Below are positions 11,901-24,359 of a DNA stretch of 64,000 bases, one piece after another. Below the pieces are notes generated by a model. The model saw only the letters and a program-made list of their open reading frames with translations. It had not been told where the DNA came from and did no database searches. This DNA comes from Siniperca chuatsi. Lineage: Eukaryota > Chordata > Actinopteri > Centrarchiformes > Sinipercidae. Location of the stretch: the NCBI RefSeq assembly GCF_020085105.1, contig NC_058052.1, forward strand, positions 8,417,733 to 8,481,732, in the 5' to 3' direction. Within the stretch, counting starts at the first letter, position 1. Each line of letters starts with the position of its first letter. Both the position numbers and the translations under genes were made by a program.

Positions 11901-14900
11901 ATGAAGGGTTTTGGGTATGAGAGCACTTGTCCACCGTTCTGTGGTTCTAGATGTGTTCTACTGGATCCAGGAGGGTCCTGGTGGAGGTAGAAAGGATCTA
12001 AGTTTGGGGTGCTCGTGCTGCGAGAGCTGAGGCTGAAGCTGCTGCTCAGGCTGGAGGGTTCCAGACTGGGTAGACTAGTGCGGAGGGGGTCTGGACGCAA
12101 CATGCTGGAGCTGTGGGGGTCCAGACGGAGGGTGCTGGTGTTTAGGGGGTCCAGGCGTAAGGTGCTTGAGACGAGCGGGTCTAGGCGAATGGTGCTGGAG
12201 TGGGGCTTGATGCTGTTGGTCACAGTAACCTCTGGTTGAGGGTTTACAGCAGGAGCTGATGGGGAAGGTTCTTGGATTCGACTGGGCTCCACCGTTAAAC
12301 TGCTGAAAGGCCTCACGTGGTTGCTGTTGCTGCCATTGCCTGATGAAAATCAGAGAGATAGATATCAGTAATTTCATGTACTTTTATAAAAATACATGAT
12401 AGCTGTTGATGTTCTTGTAAAGTGAAACAGAAATGTTACCTTTGACCCTTAGTGCAGCAGTGCTGGACACAGTTCCATACTTGTTGCTTGCTGTACAAGT
12501 AAACATCCCCGAATCTTCAGCAAAGACCTCAGCAATGACCAGAGTGCATATTTCCTCTAGAGGTAAAGAAGTGATACTCACATAATCAATTTGGTTTGGT
12601 ATGACTGCATCATATTAATTTCTCAACTAGAGAGAGTCTTAATACACTGAGGAAAGATACATGACTTGTGTTTCAAATGCCCAGCAGTGAGGTTGCTTTT
12701 TGTCACTGGGGCTGAGAGTCTATCTTCAGTAAAGGCAGGTTGAAGTGATCTGCCATGGTGGTTTGACACAGGATGAGAGACTACCTTATATGGTCTACAG
12801 TCAGGGAAAAGCAGCCCTGGCTTATGTACAGAAGAAGCGCTGAAGCCTTAGCCAAGGACTATAAACACTTCAGAAGAGTAATATGTACACACTGCAGCAT
12901 CATATACAGACAGGCAGTTGCTCTGGTGCAGTCAACACTTGTGTTTTTGACTGATGAGGATTTAATGAAATGCGTACCTGATTCAGCCGGAGATCTGGGC
13001 TCTGAAACGGAAACAAGTAACAAAATCATTATGAAACTGCAACAGCTGAAGTTAATTAGCACTTCTCTGAGACTCATTAACACTGATCATATACTACAAT
13101 CAGTTCATGCAGGATGACTTTTATTTGTCATCTTGTTATATTTCCTTTAAGAAATATATTTAGTATATTTACGCTGCTGAATTCCACTACAGAAAACATT
13201 TAGAGAGGAATATCAAAAATGCTCCCAACACTCTGTTTCATGAGATGATACCATTTACAGTATTTAAACTGTATAGATCTATGCATGTAAACACAGCCTT
13301 AACCTTAACATCTTTTACAGCAATGTCAGCATTTTATTATAGGATAGGATTTGATATAAAGATTTTTTTTAAGATAAAGGACTATGTTTTTATGTATCAG
13401 GACATTTTCAATAGACAATCAATGGACATACAGTATATTAAAGTTACTACTAAAATGTAAATCTTAAAAACTCAATAAATTTTTGTGGGTTTTATTTGCA
13501 CTGAAAGTAATTTCTTACACTAAATCAGGCTATTTGAAGACAATACTGATGTTTTTTTATTGTAGCATTAGCGCTTTTATTTTCTTGTCTGCACACCAAG
13601 GTTCTCAAACTATGAGATTACAGGAATATATTTGAATTAAACTGAATTAAATTGACTTATTCAAGATGCAATGAAGTCTTTAAATCTTGCATTTCCAAAA
13701 ACTCCTATTCTTAATGAAACACAGCATGTCAAAAGTGGCTGCAGCATAAATCCAGAAGACACAACTCAAGACACACAACTCTCTCAAAAATACATGAAAC
13801 TCATTTGCACTTTCAATATGACAGTAGTTGGGCAGCAGCAGAGCTTACTTTTCTGCAGGATCCTGAAATCAGGAGAGTCCTCTATGATTTTTCCCTCTCT
13901 GTACCAGTCCACTCGGGGTGAAGGCACCCCTTTCATGCGGCACTCTAGCACCACCAGCTGGCCTTCTGATGCAAGGAGATCCTGCAGGCTCTGGTGGGAC
14001 AAGACAGGCTCTATGTTGCATCAATAAACACATAATAGACAGTAGCAGTACACATCCTTTTGAGAATGACTCTACCTTTGTGAATACAGGGGCAGCCATG
14101 ATAGGTTGTCCGTTCAACGCTTGTAGATAGTTGTGGTTGGAGGTTTGACTCTGAAGATAAAAAACCCACATGTTGATTAAAATATACAAAACTGATCATT
14201 GAACAAAAATTAGGGTGGAAGGAAATAGCTCTTCTACCTTAGGTCGGGGTGTTTGTGTTGGATTTGACAGGACTGGCAGCACAGACGACACCACCGAGTT
14301 CAAAGGCAATAATGTAGCTATCGCTGTAGCTGTCTGCACAGGCGGTGGTGTGGATATGACTGAGACAGATGTTGACACCTCCTGGGCTTCTGGAAGTTCT
14401 GTATCGCCAGGTGACAAAGTAGGAAACACCTGCACAGGTAGCATGGTTGTCTCCTCCTGAGCAGGGTGTGCTGTGGATGCTACAGATGTTTTAGAGAGCT
14501 CTGGGACTGGAAGTATGGTGCCTGATTTCTGGACTGGTAGAAGAGGTTCAGGGATTGTTTGGTTAGTTGGTGGAGAGGAGAGCTGCTCTGCTGGCTCCTC
14601 AGTGGCTGCTGCAGGTTGGGATGACAGAGAGTCTTCCTCTTCTGCAGAGAGAGTTTGGCTCGATGATGGAGGTAAAGATTTCCTCTGCAGCCTTTGAAAG
14701 TCACAGAAGGAAGAAATGAATGGTCTCATTTAGTGTTGCAATAGCTAAAGGTGCACATCAATTATTTTTTGAAGTGGATTTTAATGACAATGCGGTAAAA
14801 GCTCACTGGGCTACATGTTCAAAGTGCTGTTCTCCCTCAGAGTCCGAAGAGGAGGCACCTGTCGGTTTGAACAAACAAGCATACACACTCCATCACTACA

Positions 14901-17900
14901 AGTGTTTAACTTAACTGTAAAAGAGTCAATAAGAAAGAGAGAAACATGAGAACCACCTTCGACATAGATCTCAGCTGACGTGGAGTCAGTGCCATAGAAA
15001 TTAGATGCGAAGCAAGAGTAGCGTCCAGTATCTTCCTCGAACGCCTCTGCGATGATTAGAGAGTGCAGCTCGCCGTTAGTGATGACCTGAATGTCAGGGC
15101 TGTTCTCCAGCTCCTTGCCCTCACAAAACCACCTGTAAGTAAACACAGACAGCAAAATTCTCAGTACAGCTTAGCACTGTAAGCTTCTTCCAGTGCTACA
15201 ATTTTTTGTTATATTTTCAATGATTTTCTGTTATTATTAAAGCATGTTTGATATGCAAATATGTTGGAGAAAATCACCTTTGTGTAAATTGTGTACCTAC
15301 CGTTAACTTTAAAGGTACCCTATGGAGTTTTTTTTTTTTTACCACTAGTACTGCTATGGAGTGATGTTTATAAGATGAGTTTTGTCTTGTTTGCACAGGC
15401 ATGCGCACAAGCATGTGGGCGGCAGCTAAGAAGAAGACTGCTAGTAAACATGAATGTAAACAATGCACACTTTAAAATATTAAAAAAGTTGCTTTGCAGA
15501 TGTTTTATGAGGAAGGAGATGCATTTATGTTTGTTAGACCTCAAGGATACACATAATTCATTTTGGTGAGAAATGCTTAATGTAAACATGGGCGCCACAG
15601 GGCGCCACAGGGCGCCTTTAATGTGGTTTAATGGAGAAATTACAAAATAAAACCTTATGAAGGAACTAAGAAGGCCATTTATTTCTTTTTCAAAGACCTT
15701 GTTGCCTTTTGGTGCATCAAATAGAAATTGGAACCACTCCAGACCTATTGGTCAGGGGTGAAAAGTAACTAAATTAAAGTGCTCTCATTTCAGTCACTGA
15801 GTAGCTATTTCATGCACTTTCCTCTGGTTTTGGAAATGCAAGAATTAGAGTATCCTATGATTACAGGACAATCGTAGTGAGCTTCAGTGCAACTGGACAT
15901 GGATTGGTTGGTAGTGTGTATTTGTATGAAATGGTTACATTCACTCATTGCCACGTTGGCACTTTCACCCTGGCCATACTGTATGTACAAATGGGTGATA
16001 AATTAAAGGAAAAAACAACATGTTTAGTGTCTTAGTGTCTTCGTTGGACCACTACAGCTTCACTGCTCTTGAATAAGCATAAATATATACATATTCTCAT
16101 TTACACATATACTTATTTAATAGGAGTTCATATAAGATCAGATCTGGTAACTGTGACCACACAAGCACATGATTCACATCATTTTCATACTCATTCAAAC
16201 CCTTTGTTGTGTTTCTCCACTCATTTATTCAGGTTTGTCCTTTAACGTGTCACCTGTCTGTAACTTTACTTTTAAGATTCTCCTGCCCTATGCCCATCTT
16301 TACACAATTCCCATTTTTTCTTTCTATTAACCTTCTGACACTGTTTCTATGAGGGTGGTATCATGTGGTGTCTTTCTCAGTTCCCTAATAGTGCTTCTGG
16401 CTTGGTGCCATTTAGTAGAGTTATGCAGGCCAAGAAGAAAATGTTTTGATGAGCAAGCCCTATCCCTTTCCCTGTAAGACAAGATGAAGCAACACCAGCG
16501 TGCCATGCCAGTTTAGAAGCTGCTTCAATGCACTGTTGATGTTATGAAGATGAGGAGAACAAAACAATTGATATACAGCCATCTAGAGTGTTACAGCTAA
16601 TGAAAAGTGTATGCACTTTATTATCAAATCTGGGATTCTTTAAAGTTTGTTTTGTGTTGCCTTTATTAATGAGAGATGGGATATGACATGCAACAAAGGT
16701 CCCTGGCTGGACTAAAACCAGACTTACATCAGGTCAGTGTCCTAAAGACAATAATCAATATTGTAATGTATAATGTTATGCTGTGAAATGAGGAGCAAAT
16801 GGGCCAAAATACTTTTTAAAATGTGATAAATGACAATAAAAACCTCCTACCTGGCTAATATTATGTACCTGGCATTATTCCTACCTAGAATCATCCAGTA
16901 CATTAGAGTCGATTTATTCAGTGTAAAACTAGAATAGTAAACCTCTAACTTTCCCTGTCCTGACCAGCAACATTTGCAGCAGCCTCTACGTTCAAGTACA
17001 TCTATTTTGAGCAGGTGAGGCCTTGATGCTTTATAAAATTCAGCCAATAAACAAACAGGGATGAGGTGATGTATTACTCATATCAAGTGCTTTCACCAGG
17101 CTCACAGATCATATGTATATATATGGAACACTTTTTTAAATAAATATGCAGACAATTATGCTACTAGCCGAAGATGTCCCAAACTCAAAAAAACACTTCA
17201 AAAAGTGTTTCAAAAAGCAGTTTACACAAAAAACTATTCCTCTGAACACAAACTAAGCTTCCCGTGGCTTCTCAACTAGTCTGATATATGGGGAGGAATT
17301 CATTTAAGCTTTGGTATCTAAAAAAAGAAATCCTGGCGTAGTTTCCAGCGAAAACACGAAGCTACACTGAAGATCTGTTCCCGATACTTGGACACAACAC
17401 AGGCTGGAATATGCTGTCAATGTTCTGCCTGAGGCGAGCTATGTCATTTCTAATGAGTAAGGGTCTAAATTGAAAGCATGAGTAGTAGAGGAGGTGGCTT
17501 GTCTGTGAGGCAAAGACCCCGCTCACTGCACCTGTCAGGGCTATTTTCCCTCTGGACTTCAGAACCAGAGAGGAGATTCCCTCTGGAGCCTGGGAGCTCT
17601 GACTGGCTGACCCAATCGCATACGCACAACGCTAAACATAGACTCAGAATACACACAATGCTATACCCTAACACACCAGAGACAGTACACCACAGCAAAC
17701 TGATGGGAAACCTGACAACTCTATTTTAACTCCTTTAAGGCATAGTCACAAACACAGTAGCTGCATGGGCTGGAGAAACAAGCACAAACATCAGCAATGA
17801 AAGGAGCTTTATGTTAACAGAATACGCAAAATAAGAGCCAAGCTTGAACACAATGTTAAGGAAGTAACATATTTTAAGTAGAAACCACTGAAACAGAACT

Positions 17901-20507
17901 CAAATCTTCAGACTTTTGTAAGACACTGAGACCAAAGATAAACCATATAAAGATATCCACCAAGCAATAACTGTATAAATCATCTTACCAAACTCCTCAT
18001 GCCTCTGTCCAGAGCTCATTCAGTTCCATTATCAGAAGTGACTACAGCTCGCTGTGCCAGTCCAGTCTAAAAATGGCTGAGAGCTATATTCTCCCTGGAC
18101 AAATATATGTTAGTGGCTCAACAATGTTCAGTAGGGCTAACAAGCCCATGCCCCCTATAGTCTGACACCTCAGCTTCACTTCAATTCGAGGCTTTGTTGT
18201 CCAGCCAGGATTTTAAAACATGTCTAACAAAACTGCCATAAAAAGCACAAGACAAGCATTAACAATAGTGTACATTAGTTAAGTACTGTCATGTTAGTTT
18301 TCAAAATATATTCTGCTTTACTCTGATACCAAAGGCAGCTGGCTGAATGCAATGAGAGGTGTATGTTCCTCTCATATTTTGGCACATTTTGACTGTAGAT
18401 GGTCATTACACCCTCATCAGAATTTGATGGTGTTCTTCTCGAGAATGACAGAAAGCCTGATTGGTGATTATCTTTTCCCCCAGGCACAACCCTGACCACC
18501 AACGAACACACACTTAACACAAACACACACTTACACCATTCAGAATCAGCTGTTGGCTATCATCACATGTCACTTCTGTCTGGAAGTGCCAAGAAAAAGC
18601 AACATCATTCATCTTAACTCACACTTTTCAAAACACTTTATTGTTATTCAGTATTGACTGAGGCTCAGGCACAGACATGGCTAAACAATATATATACTAG
18701 AGTTTGACTGATTCTGGATTTTTGGGGCTGATTACCATATCAATATATCAGAGTTAAAAACTCTGATAACAATAAATTGGTCAATATATATTTTGCATAA
18801 TGCATAAAACACACAAACAAAAAACACATTTTTGATCCCTTAAATTTGGTTATTAATGAATATAGACCAAGCTATATCCTGAGTGGGATATTTTACAGTT
18901 GAAAAATAAACTCATCAGTGCTCTCTGGAGGACAAACTGACAGTGACACCGTTCCTAAATTACCTCAAACATATGGGCACTTGAAAGAGGAAAGAGTAAA
19001 AATCATTGAGAGATATTCAACTCTCCAGTGAATCCAGAGAAGCTCTGAGAGTTCGGGTGAAAGATAAACTTTTTCTGGAGGTTGTCTCTGGTGTGTGTCT
19101 GAGTCTTTGGCACTTCTCTACTGCAATTTCATGTCTCCATTCCCTGCTCTGACACCTTACCCTAAACTCTTGTTCTCGTAACATCTTCCTCAAACAATAA
19201 GGTCATCCAAATGGACCCAGATCCTTCAGCACACTGCAAATCTCCACTGACACTACCTCACAGCACACTGACCTTTCTGCGTAGAATTACATTTTTACAG
19301 AGAAACTGTAGCATCATTTTAAAAGACAATGGAAGCAGAAGGTTTTACTGTATCTCCTGCTAACTAAGAAATAAACTAATATCAGCACTTGTTTTAGTTT
19401 GCCTTACCGGACTTCAGGCACGGGGAGTCCTCTTACAATGCAGTCTAATTGGACCTTGCTGCCCTCTGGAACCTCCCTGCTTTTCAGTTTCTGGATAAAA
19501 TGAGGAGGCTCACACACAGGCTCCGCTGGGTATGGAGTTTCTGTCAATGCACAGCTATCAGCCTCCACCACCTCCTGGGAAACAGAGTCATACTGCTGCT
19601 CCACAGTAATCCTGCTGTCCTGAAACTCCACGTGCCCAATCCCTGAGTCCAGCTGGACCTCTGGTTGGTGGCTTACAGCAGGGCTGGGTCTCTCCTTCTC
19701 CACCTCCACAGGCATGACAGCACGCTCCCTGTTGTCCAGGCTGAGGGGATAAACTGTCCCATCGTTCTGGCTCTTGTTCTGGTTCCTACTCCTGTGGGTT
19801 TTGCACGCTCTCGGCCGTACCCGTTTGGAGCTGTTGGCCTTGAAGAGAGAGGAGAGCTCCTCAATGAAGTCCGCTGCTTTGTTGAGGAACTCCTTCTTGG
19901 ACTGGGTCTCTGGACCGTACGGAGCGTTCCTCGCTGACCTGTTAAAGTCGTTGAATCCTTCACTGGAGTCCCTGCTGTTTCTGATCATGTTTTCCTGCTG
20001 CGTTGATGCTTTGAGCATCTTTCTGTCTGATGTGAATGTTGTGTGTGTTGCTGGCAGTTCTTTGAATTCAGGGACTGGCTGGGTGAAGGGCACAGTGGAG
20101 GGGGCAGCAAAAAGAACAGGAGCGGGGTTAGCCAAGGGAACAGATGGGGGTTCAGAGGAAGAAACTGAGGCTGAGGAGATGTTGGAGGGGGTTAATGGTG
20201 TGACAGAGGCCTTGACCTCTGCCCTCTCCTCACGTGGCTCATGTCCGATGGCCTGGCGGGCCAAGTTCACACTCTTATCCAGCTCCTCTTGGCTGAGGAA
20301 GGCTGAGAGGTCTGGGAGTTGGGGGTCATTGTGGCCCACAGAGTCCTCAGCCTTGCTTTTAAGCGACCCGTAGATCTGAAGGCGTGAGGAAGAAGCGTCT
20401 GAGCGGCTCATCTCGCTGTGGCGCTGCTGGGCTCTGGCCTCTGCCAGGTAGCTCTCTCTTAAGAGCTGAGACAGTGACGGTGGCTGGTCAGTGTTGTTCT
20501 CTTGCAT
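5959..20507 (-). CDS. mypn: Myopalladin, 20 coding exons
   Basis: Sarcomeric Z-disc and nuclear scaffold that in mammals binds alpha-actinin, nebulin/nebulette and CARP. Coding exons in transcript order: 20507-19408, 15132-14957, 14858-14807, 14691-14238, 14150-14076, 13990-13849, 13001-12978, 12556-12440, 12339-11565, 10825-9725, 9638-9506, 9097-9020, 8081-7860, 7765-7616, 7521-7442, 7231-7105, 7017-6810, 6666-6501, 6378-6245, 6137-5959. All junctions use GT/AG and the sum is 5493 nt, 1830 codons plus stop. The start is MQENNTDQPPSLSQLLRESY. The first Ig domain spans exons 1-2 (FIQKLKSREVPEGSKVQLDC), a second lies in exons 5-8, and three C-terminal Ig domains in exons 13-19. The tail ends HLESEEL. 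Human MYPN is about 1320 aa; the excess sits in the Pro/Ser/Thr-rich exons 9 and 10. No frame break seen. Confidence 0.93.
9231..9243. repeat. Poly-G tract in a mypn intron
   Basis: A run of about 11 G residues in the intron between coding exons 11 and 12. Likely length-polymorphic. Confidence 0.8.
12046..12196 (-). repeat. mypn: Tandem 30-bp repeat inside mypn exon 9
   Basis: Encodes about four to five copies of a decapeptide of the form STLRLDPLxx (STIRLDPLVS, STLRLDPLNT, STLRLDPHSS, SMLRPDPLRT, then degenerate). It lies in the disordered linker between Ig domains and preserves frame. Confidence 0.85.
15309..15621. mobile_element. TTAA-flanked MITE in mypn intron
   Basis: The left end TTAAAGGTACCCT (15309 on) and the right end AGGGCGCCTTTAA (to 15621) form imperfect inverted ends that include TTAA. 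The interior is non-coding with a poly-T run and a GCGCCACAGG duplication near the right end. TTAA boundaries suggest a piggyBac- or Kolobok-type non-autonomous element; the exact family is not determined. Confidence 0.55.
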
Positions 20508-20617
20508 GCTGTGGAAATAATCACAAGGTATTCAATTACATTCGACACACAAATCAAGTATTTGTGTTGAAAAATATTCCAACACATACCATAGGTTTTT
20601 AGAGTGATTTCCTACTA

Positions 20618-20692
20618 TGACCGTCTGGTCCTCAGACTTTCGTCAGCTATGAATTTTATCTGACGAAAGTCTGAGGACTGAAACGTCATAAA
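20618..20692. repeat. Perfect 19-bp palindromic hairpin in mypn 5' intron
   Basis: Arms at 20628-20646 and 20660-20678 are perfect 19-bp reverse complements separated by 13 nt. Outside them, TATGACC and ACGTCATA extend the symmetry imperfectly. It lies about 120 bp upstream of the mypn start codon, in intron sequence. It could be a tiny palindromic MITE or a structured RNA. Confidence 0.85.
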
Positions 20693-22259
20693 TCAGAGTG
20701 TGAGAATCTTTTACGGTCAGGATTTTTGATCCAACGCACCTGTCAAGACTCTCTGGTTTGTCAGAACTATGTCAAATGCGTTACTTGCAGAGAATTGACA
20801 CTTTACATAGGTAATCTATGACAGTGAATATTTAGCCCACTTTTTTTGTCACACTCAAGCAGCCGCTCTTCACTAAGATTTAAAAGTCCCCTGTTGAAAA
20901 GCTGTACATTCAGAAGATCAAATCTTTCCCGAAAAAAAAATATGAAGACTGCTTTTCTTTGTCTTCTTTGATAGGAAACTAAATATCTTTGGGTCTTGGA
21001 CTGTTTTTCAGGCCGTCAAACAAACAAGCAAGACGTCAAATTGGACTGTGGGAAATTGTGAAGGGCGTTTTCAACTATTTTCTTATATTTTACATAACAA
21101 ACTATTTATCAGTTAATCGAGAAACTAATCGGCAGATCGTTAGTTACAGCCTTAATAAGCAGTAATGTAAAGTATACGCAACTTGCAGTAAAGAGGATAA
21201 AACATACATGGTCCCTTAAGTCACTGTCTAACAGACCTTTATTATGACTACAGTAACTGAAGGAGGAATGACTAGTGGTCAGAAGTCACTTAAATTAATG
21301 AAAAGCTTGTTTTGATCCCTTTAGATATTTATCAGATACATTCAGTAAAGAGTTCATGAAAACAGATAGTGATATGCACCTCAGATATAACTCACATTAA
21401 TATTACACTTAATGTTATGTTAAAACAATCCCTGAAATAGTGAAATATTTGGTGCAGAGACAGAAATAGTGAAATATTTGGTGCATGAATACAGACCATC
21501 GTTAAAAGCTGGGGATATGTGATAAAAATAGCTTTTTATTTTAGCCTAATTTCAGCGTTCCTCTAGCCTCGACAAGGTATCAGGTTCATGCACTGAAACC
21601 AGATCTGATGGGATACAGACAGGCTTTATTGCTCCTGCCCACCTCAGACCAACACTTATATGACGTTTAGTCTTTGCTCAACTTTTTGACACTAGGCATG
21701 AGCAAGTTATTGAATACAGACATGAGATAGGGTACACATATGCTACTGACACTCAAATCAGCGAAATTAAGAGAGCCAGCAATGCCCTTCCAACAGACCT
21801 GAAGCTGCAGCTGTTGTGTACATTAATCCTTTGCAAACAGGCTCCAAACCCACCAAGTCATATCTAATAATAGCGAGGGGTCAGTTTACATGAAGAAAAT
21901 CAACACAAAAAAAGCAGTCCCCCTCATCCTGTGTGCACTTGCTATAGTGATTTTGATCAGTCACAACAACCATTAATCAAACTACACAAACATCTATAAC
22001 TACGATAAATGGGACACTGCTCAGTGAGATAATACACAGTCACAGCCCACACAGATGGACGGGCCCCTGGCTAAACACAGCACCGCACATCCAGGCAGGT
22101 TAAGATAATTCAATTACACATTCAAACAGAAATAGACTCAAGCCTGTCTGAGGCTCAGTGTCAGAGATTTTCTGAGGCTATACACAGCATATGAGGCTGA
22201 TGCCAAAAGACAGTCAACAGGACACTGAACAACAATTAAATTAGGGGGTGGTGTGTTTT

Positions 22260-22600
22260 TACCTTCAGAATAAACCCAGCTGGCCCCCTGTGAAGGACTT
22301 GTAAATCCTCAGAGTGCACCTGTGCTCAAAGAGGGAGATTCCGGTCTTCTGGTTGCTGCCACCTGGGGAAATCTTGGACACAGGCAGCTGCCCAGCCTTC
22401 CCGGTTTTATCGCAGAGTTAACCTTGGAGTTTACGGGAAAATATGGAGCAGAGTAGCTAGGGTAACCTGTCACCAGTACAAGTAGCAACATTTGTCAGCG
22501 CAGTAATAGCAGGTTATTTTAGGGAGGCCTGGCCCATGTGTCTGGGTTGCGTCCCTGCTCATTGGCCGGGGGGGGTGCGCATGCTGTAAAGGGATTCCAC
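22260..22600 (-). promoter_or_regulatory. mypn: Candidate mypn promoter and 5' non-coding exon
   Basis: The mypn start codon is preceded directly by a 3' splice site (TTATTTCCACAG, then C-ATG), so a 5' non-coding exon must lie upstream. Here a minus-strand donor GAAG/GTAAAAAC sits at 22262-22260. Four muscle-type E-boxes occur within about 115 bp: CAGCTG at 22277-22282 and 22385-22390, and CACCTG (CAGGTG on the minus strand) at 22317-22322 and 22360-22365. A GATAAAACC TATA-like string is near 22410. Position and motifs fit a muscle promoter; the exon itself is inferred. Confidence 0.35.
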
Positions 22601-22759
22601 CAGTGGTCTGTCAGAGAACTCCATCCTACAGAATTAGAAGCCCCTTGTTGAGCCTCTCTCGCACACACACACACTAATGTTAACACAGCAGATCAAAGCA
22701 CTGATGTGTGCATACTGTAAAAAAATGCAGGTGGTAAAACATCTAGGCAGTAGTGTGTG

Positions 22760-24359
22760 ACTGGATTCAAGGATTTTATTGGTTTGGGGGAAAAAAAGAT
22801 TTCTTTGCAACAGATTTCTGAAACAGCATTTGAGCCAAGTGGAATTTTATTCACAGTTGTTTTAACATGGATATTTTTTTGCAGAACGGTAGAGAAAAAG
22901 TGATATAATCTCAGCAAGTTGACATAGTACATCCAGTGTGTGGCATCTGCAATGACTCTGATTTTCTTCTACTTCATTGGATTTATTATAATGCCTTTAA
23001 ATCTTAAACATTGAAAAAAAATCATCTCTATATCCCATGATTAATGAAATTAGTTTATTTGAAAGCCAATGAGAACCATTTCCAAGACCCACAGACAGAA
23101 ATGAAAAGCAAGCCTGAGCATCTATTTACACTTAAAACAGTGTAAGACCTTGTATGAAATACTTCTTTTCAATTGAATCATTTAACAAAAATGCATCTTT
23201 GACAAAAGCTAATACATACTGACCACTATGCAAAAACACAAAAAACATTTGCATCATAAACAGGCTTATACATGATAGGAACATTTAATGCACGAGTACG
23301 CCAGACTCAGGCCAAACAATATTTGCATATCATTAATTTTGTAAAATCCATCAGGCATCAGGTTCGATATATTTACAGTTGGGACGATTTAGGTAAGTTG
23401 TCAAACAAACTGAAGTGAAATTAGAAAAGTTGTCTAAGCTGTCTGACAAACAGTGCGATGTCTTACATGGCAATCCCTGCCAATCCTACATGCAAGGCTA
23501 AAACAGACAAGTGACATTTAAAGTAAGAATTTGACTCGAGCCTAACAAACAAACGGGTCAACCAATGCTCAAAACTTGTTAGTATAAAAAAAATTAAATG
23601 GCTCAGTGACTCAGACAGCATACAACATTAACTCAGCTCAAATCCAATGCATTATATATAAAGAAAAGAAAAAAAAAACACAAGTACTGCAAATCCTCTT
23701 TGGCGTAACAGGAAAATACAATCCGGTTTACCAACACAGTAAAGGCAACATGAAGAAGAGATCAACGACTTAGTTCCCCTTGTTCTCATTTCTTTCCACA
23801 CTCATTTGTGTTGAGTGAAGCCACTGGGCTACAGACACAGTGGGTGAAACCGTGGGATTTGTAGTATCATCACATGGATAGTATTATTAGCAGCAATAGA
23901 AAGTCTTGATTAGCCCGGTCTATCAAAAAAAGACACTTCAATGTTAAAGGTTAGGAATGAAATACCCATCATCAGCCTATCCCTCGCTAGGATATCCGAT
24001 CAGAACACACACCACTGAAGGCACTCTTCAAATGAGGAGAACGTAAGGAAAACCATCTCAGCGCACAGAGCAGCATCCCACGAATACGGAAGCTGGATGC
24101 ATCATAATCACAGAGGAAAGCACCATAATGGAAGTCTGTGTGCTTTTTTTTTTTTTTTAGTGCAGTGAGATTAAGCTTCTGCTCAGCAACTCAACATCGT
24201 GTTCTCTTTGTTGTTCACAGTGTTTTGTGACCTTGAGTCGACAGAGATGAAACTGACACATTGTCAACATTGTACCCAGTGCAGTAAGCCAACTTGTGAT
24301 AAAGATGCGGGAGGCACAGTAATAGTTCTGCAACAAGTCTAGTGACGGCGGCTCTGCTA
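22760..24359 (-). other. cacul1: Probable cacul1 3' UTR
   Basis: About 1.6 kb of AT-rich sequence downstream of the cacul1-type stop codon with no coding potential. Minus-strand AATAAAA signals occur near 22850 and 22775, giving plausible cleavage sites. Confidence 0.45.
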
